Assembly: GCA_017467905.1 (NCBI GenBank)
Contig: JAFUKD010000001.1
Coordinates: 24,668 to 88,667 of the forward strand
DNA: 64,000 nt
Direction: 5' to 3'
Origin: Phascolarctobacterium sp.
GTDB lineage: Bacteria > Bacillota > Negativicutes > Acidaminococcales > Acidaminococcaceae
Below, piece after piece: positions 18,760 to 27,100 of this stretch. Position 1 is the stretch's first letter. Each line of letters begins with the position of its first letter. Made by a program: the position numbers and the translations under genes. The notes beneath the pieces are model-generated. The model was not told the DNA's origin and did no database searches. It saw only the letters and a program-made list of their open reading frames with translations.

Positions 18760-18893
18760 TTAGTTCACTCCTTAATCTTTATCAAAATCCAGAAAACCAG
18801 TATTTTATCTTGTTACTATTTTACTAGAAACCTGTTCTTTTAACAAGTACAAGTGTGCTACAAATCCCAACTCTACTCTTAAAAGTTTCGTTT

Positions 18894-19016
18894 AAAACGC
18901 GTCAGAAGTACTGGATAACAAGGCGGAACAAAATTGTGAAGCGATGGCGTACTTGAAGTACGTCGAACGAGCAATTACAGTTCCAACACAGTTAGACAGT
19001 GCTTATCACGCGTTTT
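18894..19016 (-). repeat. Hairpin repeat, copy B (riboswitch-dapB)
   Basis: 123 bp. The outer arms AAAACGCGTCAGAAGTACTGGAT and its mate pair through AAAACGCG/CGCGTTTT. It is transcribed between the lysine riboswitch terminator and dapB, and is the only copy not overlapping a stop codon. Confidence 0.88.
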
Positions 19017-19021
19017 GTAAA

Positions 19022-19235
19022 ACAAAAAGCTGTTGAGATACAACTATCTCAACAGCTTTGAAGCTTCACTTTAGTTGAGATAGCCCTCCGCTAATACAAG
19101 CGACAGTCCGGCAACTTTCGTTGACGACCCAGCACAACAACATGGCTGCTGCTGCACTTCGGCGGTTACCCTTTCGCCTGTTTCTTCGCTCCCGCTCCAC
19201 AGGGTACTCTTGCTTCCCGCGCCTCTATCCTACTG
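19022..19235 (-). ncRNA. Lysine riboswitch (L-box) with terminator
   Basis: On the minus strand, the conserved blocks TAGAGGCGCGGGAAGCAAGAGTA, AGGGTAACCGCCGAAG, TGCTGGGTCGTCAACGAAAG and GGAGGGCTATCTCA appear in the L-box order and spacing; the aptamer covers about 19073-19232. The 3' strand of P1 (CTATCTCAAC) can pair with the first arm of the terminator AAAGCTGTTGAGATA-TATCTCAACAGCTTTTTG at 19022-19058. Lysine binding should therefore stop transcription before dapB-asd-lysC-dapA. This follows from known L-box behaviour. Confidence 0.95.
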
Positions 19236-19346
19236 GTTCAATTATTTTATTAAGAAAATTATATTACTCTAGACGAAGCTTGTCAAATTAGTGAACGACT
19301 AATTATAAAAAACTTCCTAAACTGTACAAATTTTACACAAACTTAT

Positions 19347-19467
19347 AAAATCGTTAGGAGTGCTGGATAACAAGGTGGAACAAAATTGTGAATCGATGGC
19401 GTACTTAGCGTACGTCGAGCAAGCAATTGCAGTTCCAACGCAGGAAGACAGTACTTATAACGATTTT
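19347..19467 (-). repeat. Hairpin repeat, copy C (after dut)
   Basis: 121 bp. The outer arms AAAATCGTTAGGAGTGCTG and, on the other strand, AAAATCGTTATAAGTACTG differ from copy B but pair with each other. Its end overlaps the dut stop codon. Confidence 0.88.
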
Positions 19468-19918
19468 ACTTAGAAGTGCTACCGAAGCCGCCACCCCTAA
19501 CCTCTTTCTCTGTTTCAGCATCCCCATCTACTACTAAATAATTGTAGAAGATACCTTGCGCCACGCGTTCACCTTTGGGCAGAGCAACAGGTTCAGTACC
19601 CATATTGAGGAGCGCCAACATAATATGACCTTCATTATCTTCATTATTATAGTAGTCAGCATCAATGATCCCCACATTATTCACCAACATAATGCGTTTC
19701 TTAACTGCCATGCTGCTACGGATGTGCATACCCAGGTATTCATCATCTTTCATGTAAGCTTTAACGCCAGTGGGAACAAGCTGAAGCTTGCCAGGTTCCA
19801 GCACTACATCTTCCGGCAAGCAAAAGTCGTAGCCAGCAGACTTTTGAGTTTTACGTTCCGGCATTTGGAAGTCAACATCAGCGTATTTAGCGATTTTTTC
19901 AAAGCCTCTTACTTTCAT
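19466..19918 (-). CDS. dut: dUTP diphosphatase family protein
   Basis: A 150-residue trimeric-type dUTPase, which hydrolyses dUTP to dUMP and PPi. Its motifs are SAGYDF (1), HIRSSMAVKKRI (2), NNVGIIDADYYNNEDNEGHI (3), GERVAQGIF (4) and RGGGFGSTSK (5). Motif 2 has SSMA where most have SGLA, and motif 3 carries a short insert, so a dCTP deaminase-like relative cannot be fully excluded. It follows pnp on the minus strand, but a strong hairpin ends only a few bases before its GGAGG. Confidence 0.85.
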   Translation of the reverse strand: MKVRGFEKIAKYADVDFQMPERKTQKSAGYDFCLPEDVVLEPGKLQLVPTGVKAYMKDDEYLGMHIRSSMAVKKRIMLVNNVGIIDADYYNNEDNEGHIMLALLNMGTEPVALPKGERVAQGIFYNYLVVDGDAETEKEVRGGGFGSTSK

Positions 19919-19933
19919 AATTATCCTCCTATA

Positions 19934-19963
19934 GAAAAAGGCAGAGTCAAACTCTGCCTTTTA
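19934..19963 (-). terminator. Intrinsic terminator abutting the dut ribosome site
   Basis: AAAAGGCAGAGT-TTG-ACTCTGCCTTTTT on the minus strand, with T-rich flanks on both sides. The T-tract ends about 5 nt before the dut GGAGG at 19925-19929. It should end pnp transcripts, and dut would rely on read-through. Confidence 0.75.
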
Positions 19964-19985
19964 TTTTTATCAACATAATAGCTCA

Positions 19986-20106
19986 AAAATTGTTAGAAGT
20001 GCCGGAAGGCGCGAAGCAGTGAAGTTTGTGAAGCGACGGCGTACTTGAAGTACGTCGAGCAAGCAAACGAACTGCGACAAAGCATAACGGTGCTTATAAC
20101 TATTTT
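19986..20106 (-). repeat. Hairpin repeat, copy D (after pnp)
   Basis: 121 bp with a more divergent core (GGAAGGCGCGAAGCAGTG) but the same GCGACGGCGTACTTGAAGTA centre. The outer arms are AAAATTGTTAGAAGTGCCG and, opposite, AAAATAGTTATAAGCACCG. The pnp stop codon TAG lies within the arm. Confidence 0.85.
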
Positions 20107-22187
20107 TGCAAGCCTTTGGTCAGAACTGCTTTACGGGAAAGGTTGATACGACCTTTGCTGTCGATTTCAGTTACCTTAACAACGATTTCGTCACCAACGG
20201 AAACTACGTCTTCAACTTTTTCTACACGTTCAGTAGAGAGTTGGGAGATGTGAACCAAGCCTTCTTTGCCCGGCAGAATTTCCACAAATGCACCGAAGTT
20301 CATCAAGCGGGTAACTTTACCAGTGTAGATTTTATCTACTTCTGCATCAGCGGTAATACCGGTAATGATATCAATTGCTTTGTAAGCAGATTCGCTGTTT
20401 ACAGCAGCAATGAAGATGCGACCGGTATCATCAATATCAATTTTAGCACCGGTTTCTTCAACAATCTTTTTGATAGTTTTGCCGCCGGGGCCAATTACCT
20501 TGCTAATTTTATCAGGGTCAACATTGATAGTAGTAATCTTCGGAGCATATTTGGAAAGTTCAGCACGCGGAGTATCAATACAAGCCATCATTTTGCCCAT
20601 GATGAATTCGCGACCACGTTTAGCTTGTGCCAATGCTTGGGTGAAGATATCTTTGTTGATACCATCAATCTTGATATCCATTTGGATTGCAGTAATACCT
20701 TTATCGGTACCAGCAACCTTAAAGTCCATATCGCCCAGAGCATCTTCCAAGCCTTGGATGTCAGTCAAGATGGTGAAGTATTCACCGTCTTTAACGAGAC
20801 CCATAGCTACGCCGGCAACAGGAGCTTTAATGGGAACGCCAGCATCCATCAAGGACAGGGTGCTTGCGCATACGGAACCCATAGAAGAAGAACCATTGGA
20901 TTCCAAAACTTCGGAAACCAGACGGATTGCGTACGGGAATTCATCCTCGGAAGGAATTACCGGCAGCAAAGCGCGTTCTGCCAAAGCACCGTGACCAATT
21001 TCACGACGACCGGGGCTACGCAGGGGTTTGGTTTCGCCTACGCTATAGGGCGGGAAGTTGTAGTGGTGGATGTAACGTTTAGTATCTTCTGCGCCAAGAC
21101 CGTCCAAGGTTTGTGCTTCACGCAGCGGAGCCAAAGCCAAAACGTTCAAGATTTGGGTTTGACCACGAGTGAAGAGCGCACTGCCGTGAGGACGAGCCAA
21201 CAGACCAACTTCGCAGGTTACAGGACGAACTTCATCCAATTGACGACCGTCGGGACGGATTTTATCAACAGAAATGGTACGACGAACGATTTTCTTAACC
21301 AGCTTTTGGGTAATGTAAGCAACGTCTTTAGCGTTGTCAGGATATTTGTCAATGAAAACTTCTGCGATTTCTGCTTTAACACGAGCAACGTTTTCTTCAC
21401 GTTCCAGCTTGTTAGCATCCATCAAAGCTTCTTTCAATTTAGCAGCACCGTAAGCTTCAATCTCTTCTGCGATTTCTGCAGGAGGATTGTACACGGGAAC
21501 TTCCATTTTGGTTTTGCCAATTTCAGCAACAATTTTTTCTTGGAATTCAACCAATTCTTTGATTACGCCGTGAGCAAACCAGATAGCGTCCAGCATAGTT
21601 TCTTCGGAAACTTCTTTAGCACCTGCTTCTACCATCAGGATAGCGTCTTTAGTACCTGCAACAGCAAGATTCAAAAGACTTGCGCGAGCTTGTTCAACGG
21701 TGGGGTTGATGATGAATTCGCCATCAATCAAGCCAACGCGAACACCTGCGATGGGACCTTCAAAAGGAATGTCAGAAATGGACAGTGCGCAGGAAGCACC
21801 TACCATTGCCGGCATATCAGGAGCATTGTCCGGGTCAACGGAAACTGCGGTTGCTACGATTTGTACGTCATTATGATATCCGTCAGGGAACATAGGACGG
21901 ATAGGACGGTCAATCAAGCGGCTGGTCAAAATAGCTTGTTCGCTAGGACGACCTTCACGTTTAATAAAGCCACCGGGAATTTTACCTACGGCATACATTT
22001 TTTCTTCAAAGTCAACGGTCAAAGGGAAAAAGTCTACACCTTCACGAGGTGTTTTGGTGCCGGTAACTGCTACTACAACTGCAGTATCACCATAACGAAC
22101 TAACACAGCACCATTAGCTTGTTTTGCAATCTTGCCGGCTTCGATGGTAAGGGTTCTGCCGCCAAGGTTCATGCTGTAACTATGCAT
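20100..22187 (-). CDS. pnp: Polyribonucleotide nucleotidyltransferase (PNPase)
   Basis: A 695-residue 3'-5' phosphorolytic exoribonuclease of the RNA degradosome. It has two RNase PH domains ([14 protein letters not shown] in the first; [23 protein letters not shown] in the second), an all-alpha linker, a KH domain ([17 protein letters not shown]) and an S1 domain ([28 protein letters not shown]). The length is normal. It is apparently the first gene of its unit and ends inside a hairpin repeat. Confidence 0.97.
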   Translation of the reverse strand: MHSYSMNLGGRTLTIEAGKIAKQANGAVLVRYGDTAVVVAVTGTKTPREGVDFFPLTVDFEEKMYAVGKIPGGFIKREGRPSEQAILTSRLIDRPIRPMFPDGYHNDVQIVATAVSVDPDNAPDMPAMVGASCALSISDIPFEGPIAGVRVGLIDGEFIINPTVEQARASLLNLAVAGTKDAILMVEAGAKEVSEETMLDAIWFAHGVIKELVEFQEKIVAEIGKTKMEVPVYNPPAEIAEEIEAYGAAKLKEALMDANKLEREENVARVKAEIAEVFIDKYPDNAKDVAYITQKLVKKIVRRTISVDKIRPDGRQLDEVRPVTCEVGLLARPHGSALFTRGQTQILNVLALAPLREAQTLDGLGAEDTKRYIHHYNFPPYSVGETKPLRSPGRREIGHGALAERALLPVIPSEDEFPYAIRLVSEVLESNGSSSMGSVCASTLSLMDAGVPIKAPVAGVAMGLVKDGEYFTILTDIQGLEDALGDMDFKVAGTDKGITAIQMDIKIDGINKDIFTQALAQAKRGREFIMGKMMACIDTPRAELSKYAPKITTINVDPDKISKVIGPGGKTIKKIVEETGAKIDIDDTGRIFIAAVNSESAYKAIDIITGITADAEVDKIYTGKVTRLMNFGAFVEILPGKEGLVHISQLSTERVEKVEDVVSVGDEIVVKVTEIDSKGRINLSRKAVLTKGLQK

Positions 22188-22280
22188 ATTCTTATGCCTC
22201 CTCTAATTTTTCACATTTTTGTGTACCTCGTGTCTATTCGACGCAAATCGCAAAACTCCTCTTTATTTTTTCAAAAAGAA

Positions 22281-22991
22281 TTATATTTTTTTAGAATCCT
22301 TCCTATTCCTAATCTTCCTATACCCCCAAAAAATTAACAGCACCACAATTACCAGAAGCGCCAAGCGCTCACTATGCTCCTTGTAATTTACAAGGTCATG
22401 TCCAATTACGACCTCAAGCGCCGTAGAAGGAAACTTACCTATTAAATTGGCAATGATATAATCGCGCACACTAATACTGCTAACCGCACCAACAGCTGTT
22501 AAAATTCCTGAAGGAAAATAGGGCAACGCTCTGGCAAATGCCATCCATTCCAAGCCATGCTTGCCACTTGCTTCGTCAATATGTTGCAGGCTGTTGCTTT
22601 TAGCAATAATCTTTTCCGCAGTACTGCGAAAGAAAAAACGCATCAACAGAAAGCTAATAACAACCCCAACCGTTTCTGCCAGCCAGGAGATTAAAATACC
22701 AAGAGGCAAGCCAAAAATCAAACCATTGGCTGTAGAAAGGAAGATGGAAGGAAAAACACTTCCCGCGTTAATCAGTACATCCAGCAGAAAGCTGATAACT
22801 ACTGCCCACGGGCCAAAGGAGCGTAAATATTCCACCAAGCCATTTACGTTACCGCTTATGGCAAGTTTAAAAGAGGTATCGAAAAAATCTTGGGCAAAAA
22901 AATGAATCAGCCCAAACAATGCCACTAACAGCACTGCAACCACTACCTTTGAAATTGTATCAGGGTTTTGAAGCCAATTCTTTTTATCCAA
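22281..22991 (-). CDS. TVP38/TMEM64 (DedA/VTT) family membrane protein
   Basis: A 236-residue integral membrane protein with about six hydrophobic segments. The VTT-domain signature appears as FLSTANGLIFGLPLGILISWLAETVGVVISFLL, followed by RALPYFPSGILTAVGAVSSISVRDYI. The basic C-terminus RKIRNRKDSKK faces the cytoplasm. The family acts in lipid handling and membrane homeostasis; the specific function is unknown. It starts 13 bp after recG and is probably cotranscribed. Confidence 0.82.
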   Translation of the reverse strand: MDKKNWLQNPDTISKVVVAVLLVALFGLIHFFAQDFFDTSFKLAISGNVNGLVEYLRSFGPWAVVISFLLDVLINAGSVFPSIFLSTANGLIFGLPLGILISWLAETVGVVISFLLMRFFFRSTAEKIIAKSNSLQHIDEASGKHGLEWMAFARALPYFPSGILTAVGAVSSISVRDYIIANLIGKFPSTALEVVIGHDLVNYKEHSERLALLVIVVLLIFWGYRKIRNRKDSKKI

Positions 22992-23003
22992 AATAGAAAC
23001 CTC

Positions 23004-25061
23004 TTACACGTTAAAAATCATTTGAAAACGATCATCAAGCTGTCTTTCCACATAGGTTAACATTTCCTGCCAATCGCTTTCATTTTTCAGAAGGCTTTGT
23101 GCCATAGCGCGTGCCTGCACAATAACCTCCGTATCCCTAAGTATATCAGCAATACGCAAATCAGGCAAACCATGTTGTCGTAAACCAAATAGCTGGCCTG
23201 CTCCCCGCAGCTCCAAATCCTTTTCGGCTAAGTAAAAGCCATCGTCACTATCCCGTAAAACCTGTAACCGTGCCAAAGCCTCCGGGCTATCCACAGGAGT
23301 AAGCAGTACGCAGTAAGACTGCTCGCTGCCGCGCCCAACACGTCCACGTAATTGATGCAGCTGCGCCAAGCCAAAACGTTCAGCGTTTTCTACCACCATC
23401 AAGGTTGCATTGGGTACGTTAACACCTACTTCAATAACCGTGGTACTTACCAGCACCTTTATCTTACCGGAAGAAAACTCTTCCATTATATTATCCTTCT
23501 CCGAAGCCTTTAGCTTGCCATGCAGTAAGGCGCAGGGAATATCCTTGAGGAAGTCCTGCACAAGCTCATCATATACATTTTCTACACTGCGTGCTTCAAT
23601 CATACCAGTATTTTCAATTAAGGGACACACTACATAAACCTGCCTACCCGCCTGCACCTGACGTACCACACCTGCGTAAACCTCTTGACGTTTTTCCTCA
23701 GTATAGCACAAGGTCTTTACCGGCTTGCGTCCAGGAGGCTTTCCCTTCATTAAAGATACATCTAAATCTCCGTACACTGTCAGTGCCAAGGTTCTGGGGA
23801 TGGGAGTCGCCGTCATAATCAAAACATCGGGAGCGTATTCTGATTTATTGGTAAGCTTCGCTCTTTGCTCCACCCCAAAACGGTGCTGCTCATCTGTAAC
23901 TACCAAGGACAGCTTGGCGAACTTAACATCCTCCTGCAAAAGAGCATGGGTTCCAACCAAAACATCTATTAAGCCCAGCTCCAAATCCATAAGCAGATTT
24001 CTGCGTTTCTTCACACGCATGCCACCGGTAAGCAGGGCAACACGCATACCAAAGGGAGCCAAATATTCCTTTAAGGTTTCGTAATGCTGCACTGCTAAAA
24101 TTTCTGTGGGTGCCATAATACAGCCCTGATAACCGTTTTCCGCTGCCTTTGCCAGGGCAAGCGCGCTTACAACGGTTTTGCCGCTGCCAACATCACCCTG
24201 TAAAATACGGTGCATAGGCTTTACGTCCTGCATATCTAAAGAAATTTCCTGCCACACTCGTTTTTGGTCAGCAGTAAGCTCAAAAGGCAAATGCTCCAGC
24301 ACTTGACGTAGCTTTTCGCCATCAATACCATGCTTAACGCCCTGCCTTTCCTCCTGCCTATGACTGCGATAATATAATAAGCCACACTGCAATAAAAATA
24401 ATTCTTCAAATATAAAGCGCCTGCGTGCTTCAGCCAACAACTGCCAATTAGCAGGAAAGTGAATGTTCTTTAGGGCACTTACCCTATCCGGCAAAGCACA
24501 CTTTTCCAAAACGCTGGCAGGTAAGCTTTCCGGCAACTCCTGTTCCGCTTTGGCAAGAGCATTCTTAATCAAAATGGTCATGCCCTTTTGGGTCAAATTG
24601 CCTGCCAAATTATATGTAGGAACAATTCCCAAGCCCTGCTCGTAATCTGCATCAATGACCTGACAATTTACCTCGGATACCATTTTTACATTACGTCCAC
24701 CCTTCACGCGTCCTGTAATCATCAGCACTGTATCCGGTTTATATTTTCTTGCAAAAAAGCGCTGCGCCATGAAAAAATATAAATCTGCATAACCTGTTTC
24801 ATCCCTAACAGTTACAATGGTAAAGCGTTGCTTACCATTAAAGCCATTGCGGACACGATACACTGTTGCCTTAAAAAGCTGCTTGCTTCCATCCACGGTA
24901 AGCTCCGCTATCTTTTTAAGACGAGAAAAATCTGCGTAGCCATCCTGTCTGGGATAATGCTCCAATAAATCGCCAACAGTATAAATATTGAGAGCAGCTA
25001 AATCTGCTGCCTTTTTGTTACCTATACCTCTTATTGAGGTGACTGATTCTTTCCACCACAT
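23004..25061 (-). CDS. recG: ATP-dependent DNA helicase RecG
   Basis: A 685-residue branch-migrating helicase for stalled forks and Holliday junctions. The N-terminal wedge/OB region (SVTSIRGIGNKKAADL) is followed by the helicase core with Walker A ILQGDVGSGKT, DEQH box VVTDEQHRFGV, MTATPIPRTL, and motif V-VI VSTTVIEVGVNVPNA with LHQLRGRVGRG. The length is typical. The gene diverges from rpmB. Confidence 0.96.
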   Translation of the reverse strand: MWWKESVTSIRGIGNKKAADLAALNIYTVGDLLEHYPRQDGYADFSRLKKIAELTVDGSKQLFKATVYRVRNGFNGKQRFTIVTVRDETGYADLYFFMAQRFFARKYKPDTVLMITGRVKGGRNVKMVSEVNCQVIDADYEQGLGIVPTYNLAGNLTQKGMTILIKNALAKAEQELPESLPASVLEKCALPDRVSALKNIHFPANWQLLAEARRRFIFEELFLLQCGLLYYRSHRQEERQGVKHGIDGEKLRQVLEHLPFELTADQKRVWQEISLDMQDVKPMHRILQGDVGSGKTVVSALALAKAAENGYQGCIMAPTEILAVQHYETLKEYLAPFGMRVALLTGGMRVKKRRNLLMDLELGLIDVLVGTHALLQEDVKFAKLSLVVTDEQHRFGVEQRAKLTNKSEYAPDVLIMTATPIPRTLALTVYGDLDVSLMKGKPPGRKPVKTLCYTEEKRQEVYAGVVRQVQAGRQVYVVCPLIENTGMIEARSVENVYDELVQDFLKDIPCALLHGKLKASEKDNIMEEFSSGKIKVLVSTTVIEVGVNVPNATLMVVENAERFGLAQLHQLRGRVGRGSEQSYCVLLTPVDSPEALARLQVLRDSDDGFYLAEKDLELRGAGQLFGLRQHGLPDLRIADILRDTEVIVQARAMAQSLLKNESDWQEMLTYVERQLDDRFQMIFNV

Positions 25062-25089
25062 AATTTTGTTACCAACCCTTAAAATTGAC

Positions 25090-25118
25090 TTGCTTTTCTT
25101 GTATGTTTATGGTATGAT
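25090..25118 (+). promoter_or_regulatory. Sigma-70 promoter of rpmB
   Basis: TTGCTT (25090-25095), a 17-base spacer and TATGAT (25113-25118) preceded by TGG, an extended -10. It lies about 55 bp before the rpmB start. Confidence 0.55.
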
Positions 25119-25175
25119 ACTTTTGTTAAATTTGATGCAATGAACCTTTTAATACGTTCAAGGAGGTGGGAAATC

Positions 25176-25367
25176 ATGGCATCTATCTGCGAAGTTTGCG
25201 GTAAAGGCACAATGTCTGGCAACAATGTCAGCCACTCCAATAGACACACCAAACGTGCTTGGAAACCGAATATCCAACAAGTAAGAGCAGTTGTAGACGG
25301 CAGCACCAAACGCGTAAACGTTTGCACCCGTTGCCTGCGTTCCGGTAAAGTTAACCGCGCTATCTAA
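25176..25367 (+). CDS. rpmB: 50S ribosomal protein L28
   Basis: A 63-residue ribosomal protein. [25 protein letters not shown] and the [10 protein letters not shown] end are typical. Two CxxC pairs (CEVC, CTRC) mark the zinc-binding (C+) form. The ATG at 25176 follows AAGGAGGTGG; the longer frame from 25140 is rejected for lack of family similarity. It is monocistronic with its own terminator. Confidence 0.97.
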   Translation: MASICEVCGKGTMSGNNVSHSNRHTKRAWKPNIQQVRAVVDGSTKRVNVCTRCLRSGKVNRAI

Positions 25368-25385
25368 TCCGTTCGGATTTAAAAA

Positions 25386-25421
25386 GAAGCCAAATACCTT
25401 TCGGTATTTGGTTTCTTTTTT
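25386..25421 (+). terminator. rpmB terminator
   Basis: GAAGCCAAATACC-TTTC-GGTATTTGGTTTC followed by TTTTTT. It is probably bidirectional, since the minus-strand neighbour stops at 25429. Confidence 0.88.
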
Positions 25422-25428
25422 ATTGTGT

Positions 25429-25830
25429 CTATTTAATTTTCGCGCCACATTCCGGACAGAACTTAGCCAAAGAACTAATTTTCTCGCTGCATTGAGGGCA
25501 AAGTACGAAAGCTCTAAATTCACGCAGCTTCTTTTCAAACAAGCCGTAGAAAGTTTCTACTTCTTTGGTTTCTTTCTTCCAAGAATAGATTTGCAAACGT
25601 TCCTTGGTAGAATCCATAATTACATGTACAGTTTCTTCATCAATAGTTTGTACTGCAACCTGCATAATTTTATCCTTGTTGTGGAATTTGATGATGTAGT
25701 TAGCCTGGTCAAGCTCGTCAACAGTAACGCCCATCTCATTAACGCTCAACAAAACAACATTCCACGCTAAATCTTTATCAAGATCATAAATGCGGTCATC
25801 AAAGCAGCCGCCAGCACCTTCTATTCTCAT
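25429..25830 (-). CDS. Uncharacterised protein with C-terminal zinc ribbon
   Basis: A 133-residue protein with no family I recognise by name. The first ~100 residues look like an alpha/beta domain (LAWNVVLLSVNEMGVTVDELDQANYIIKFHNKDKI...). The tail CPQCSEKISSLAKFCPECGAK is a double-CxxC zinc ribbon. ATG at 25830 is chosen because GGAGGTT lies 7 bp upstream; an ATG at 25836 would be only 2 bp from it. It lies between rpmB and the divergent thioesterase gene. It could be a small nucleic-acid- or protein-binding adaptor, but nothing proves this. Confidence 0.6.
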   Translation of the reverse strand: MRIEGAGGCFDDRIYDLDKDLAWNVVLLSVNEMGVTVDELDQANYIIKFHNKDKIMQVAVQTIDEETVHVIMDSTKERLQIYSWKKETKEVETFYGLFEKKLREFRAFVLCPQCSEKISSLAKFCPECGAKIK

Positions 25831-26008
25831 AAACATAACCTCCATAAAATTACTGCTATCATTATAGCACAAAAAAGCTCTACAGGCATTAATGCGAATA
25901 AGAAAAGTATGTAAAAAATCAAAGCTTCTTTACTATACAATTTTCCCTACCTATTTAATATGTGCTATAATTTAACCATAGCATTACATTTTTTACAGGA
26001 GCAGAAGT

Positions 26009-26731
26009 ATGTTTTTTCAACATAATGTCAAACCACTTGCAGATACTTGGGGTATCAGCGGCAAAATAACCATTAACGCTATTCTCAATTTATTAGATGA
26101 CATTGCCATGCAGCACGCAGCAAGCACTGGCGATGATGTTTTGGCGCGCAGTCAAAACGCAGTAAACTGGATAATGACAGGCTGGGACATTCGCATCTTA
26201 CACTTGCCAAAGAACAATGAAGGCATAAAAATAAAAACCTGGGTCAACAGCAAGCTTAGCATTTCCAGCAGCATCCGTGAATTCTTGTTAATGGATGCTA
26301 ATGACAGCGACTGCGTTCATGCTCAAGCCTATATCTCCATCTTCGACCTAAACAAAAATAGACCTGTACGCATTACGGACGAAGACTTGGCAAGATACCA
26401 GCCGGAAGCAGCCACGGTTATTACTGACCCAATAAAAAGAATTTCCACTCCTACAAGCTACTGCTTTGAAAAAAATATGGTTATCCGTAGAAGCGATATA
26501 GATTTTAACGGACATGTCCACAACACCAACTATCTAACCCTTGCCATGGAGGTCTTGCCGGAAAAATTATACAACGAGCAAAATTTGCAAGCCATCAGAA
26601 TAAATTACAAAAAGCCTTTGCTTTTGGATGATGTTGCTACGATTAGACTAGCTACTACTGAACAAGGTTATGTTGTTGGAATTTATAAGAGTGGTTCCCA
26701 ATTATGCGCGCTCATAGAATTTGTAGTTTAA
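26009..26731 (+). CDS. Acyl-ACP thioesterase (FatA/FatB-like hotdog)
   Basis: A 240-residue double-hotdog thioesterase releasing free fatty acids from acyl-ACP. The N-terminal hotdog has TINAILNLLDDIAMQHA and GWDIRI, and the second has VIRRSDIDFNGHVHNTNYLTLAMEVLP with the family Asn/His region. It is found in many anaerobic Firmicutes. An extended -10 (TGCTATAAT, 25963-25971) precedes the start at a fitting distance. The stop is followed within 14 bp by the tRNA promoter. Confidence 0.85.
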   Translation: MFFQHNVKPLADTWGISGKITINAILNLLDDIAMQHAASTGDDVLARSQNAVNWIMTGWDIRILHLPKNNEGIKIKTWVNSKLSISSSIREFLLMDANDSDCVHAQAYISIFDLNKNRPVRITDEDLARYQPEAATVITDPIKRISTPTSYCFEKNMVIRRSDIDFNGHVHNTNYLTLAMEVLPEKLYNEQNLQAIRINYKKPLLLDDVATIRLATTEQGYVVGIYKSGSQLCALIEFVV

Positions 26732-26744
26732 AGCTATTAAAAAC

Positions 26745-26773
26745 TTGACTTTTTTAGTCTGAGCAGTTATAAT
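26745..26773 (+). promoter_or_regulatory. Strong sigma-70 promoter of the tRNA cluster
   Basis: TTGACT (26745-26750), a 17-base spacer and a perfect TATAAT (26768-26773), 12 bp before the first mature tRNA base. Confidence 0.88.
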
Positions 26774-26785
26774 ATTTTTCGTATT

Positions 26786-26862
26786 CGGGGCGTGGCTCAG
26801 TTTGGTAGAGCACCTGCCTTGGGAGCAGGGGGTCGCAGGTTCGAATCCTGCCGCTCCGACCA
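26786..26862 (+). tRNA. tRNA-Pro (TGG)
   Basis: Acceptor stem CGGGGCG/CGCTCCG, anticodon loop CTTGGGA with TGG, and encoded CCA at 26860-26862. It is the first tRNA of a three-gene cluster. Confidence 0.95.
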
Positions 26863-26880
26863 ATTAAATAGCTTATGCAC

Positions 26881-26954
26881 GCGGGTGTAGTTTAGTGGTA
26901 AAACCTCAGCCTTCCAAGCTGATGTTGTGGGTTCGATTCCCATCGCCCGCTCCA
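26881..26954 (+). tRNA. tRNA-Gly (TCC)
   Basis: Acceptor stem GCGGGTG/CGCCCGC, anticodon loop CTTCCAA with TCC, and encoded CCA at 26952-26954. Confidence 0.95.
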
Positions 26955-26964
26955 TAACATATAT

Positions 26965-27041
<77 letters not shown>

Positions 27042-27046
27042 GTAAG

Positions 27047-27076
27047 AAAAGACTCTGGAATTTTCCAGAGTCTTTT
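27047..27076. terminator. Bidirectional terminator, tRNA cluster / citC
   Basis: AAAAGACTCTGGAA pairs with TTCCAGAGTCTTTT. It serves the tRNAs on the plus strand and citC (stop at 27101) on the minus strand. Confidence 0.85.
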
Positions 27077-27100
27077 CATTTATATATTAGCTTTGTAATT

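Noticed and set aside
15565..20106. CRISPR array, because several similar repeats occur close together
   Set aside because: Units are about 120 bp, separated by whole genes, self-complementary and without regular spacers or cas genes.
20106..22103. A 665-codon open frame on the plus strand opposite pnp
   Set aside because: It mirrors the pnp coding frame, has no ribosome site and its translation is rich in Asn, Phe and Thr without any domain; it is a by-product of pnp codon use.
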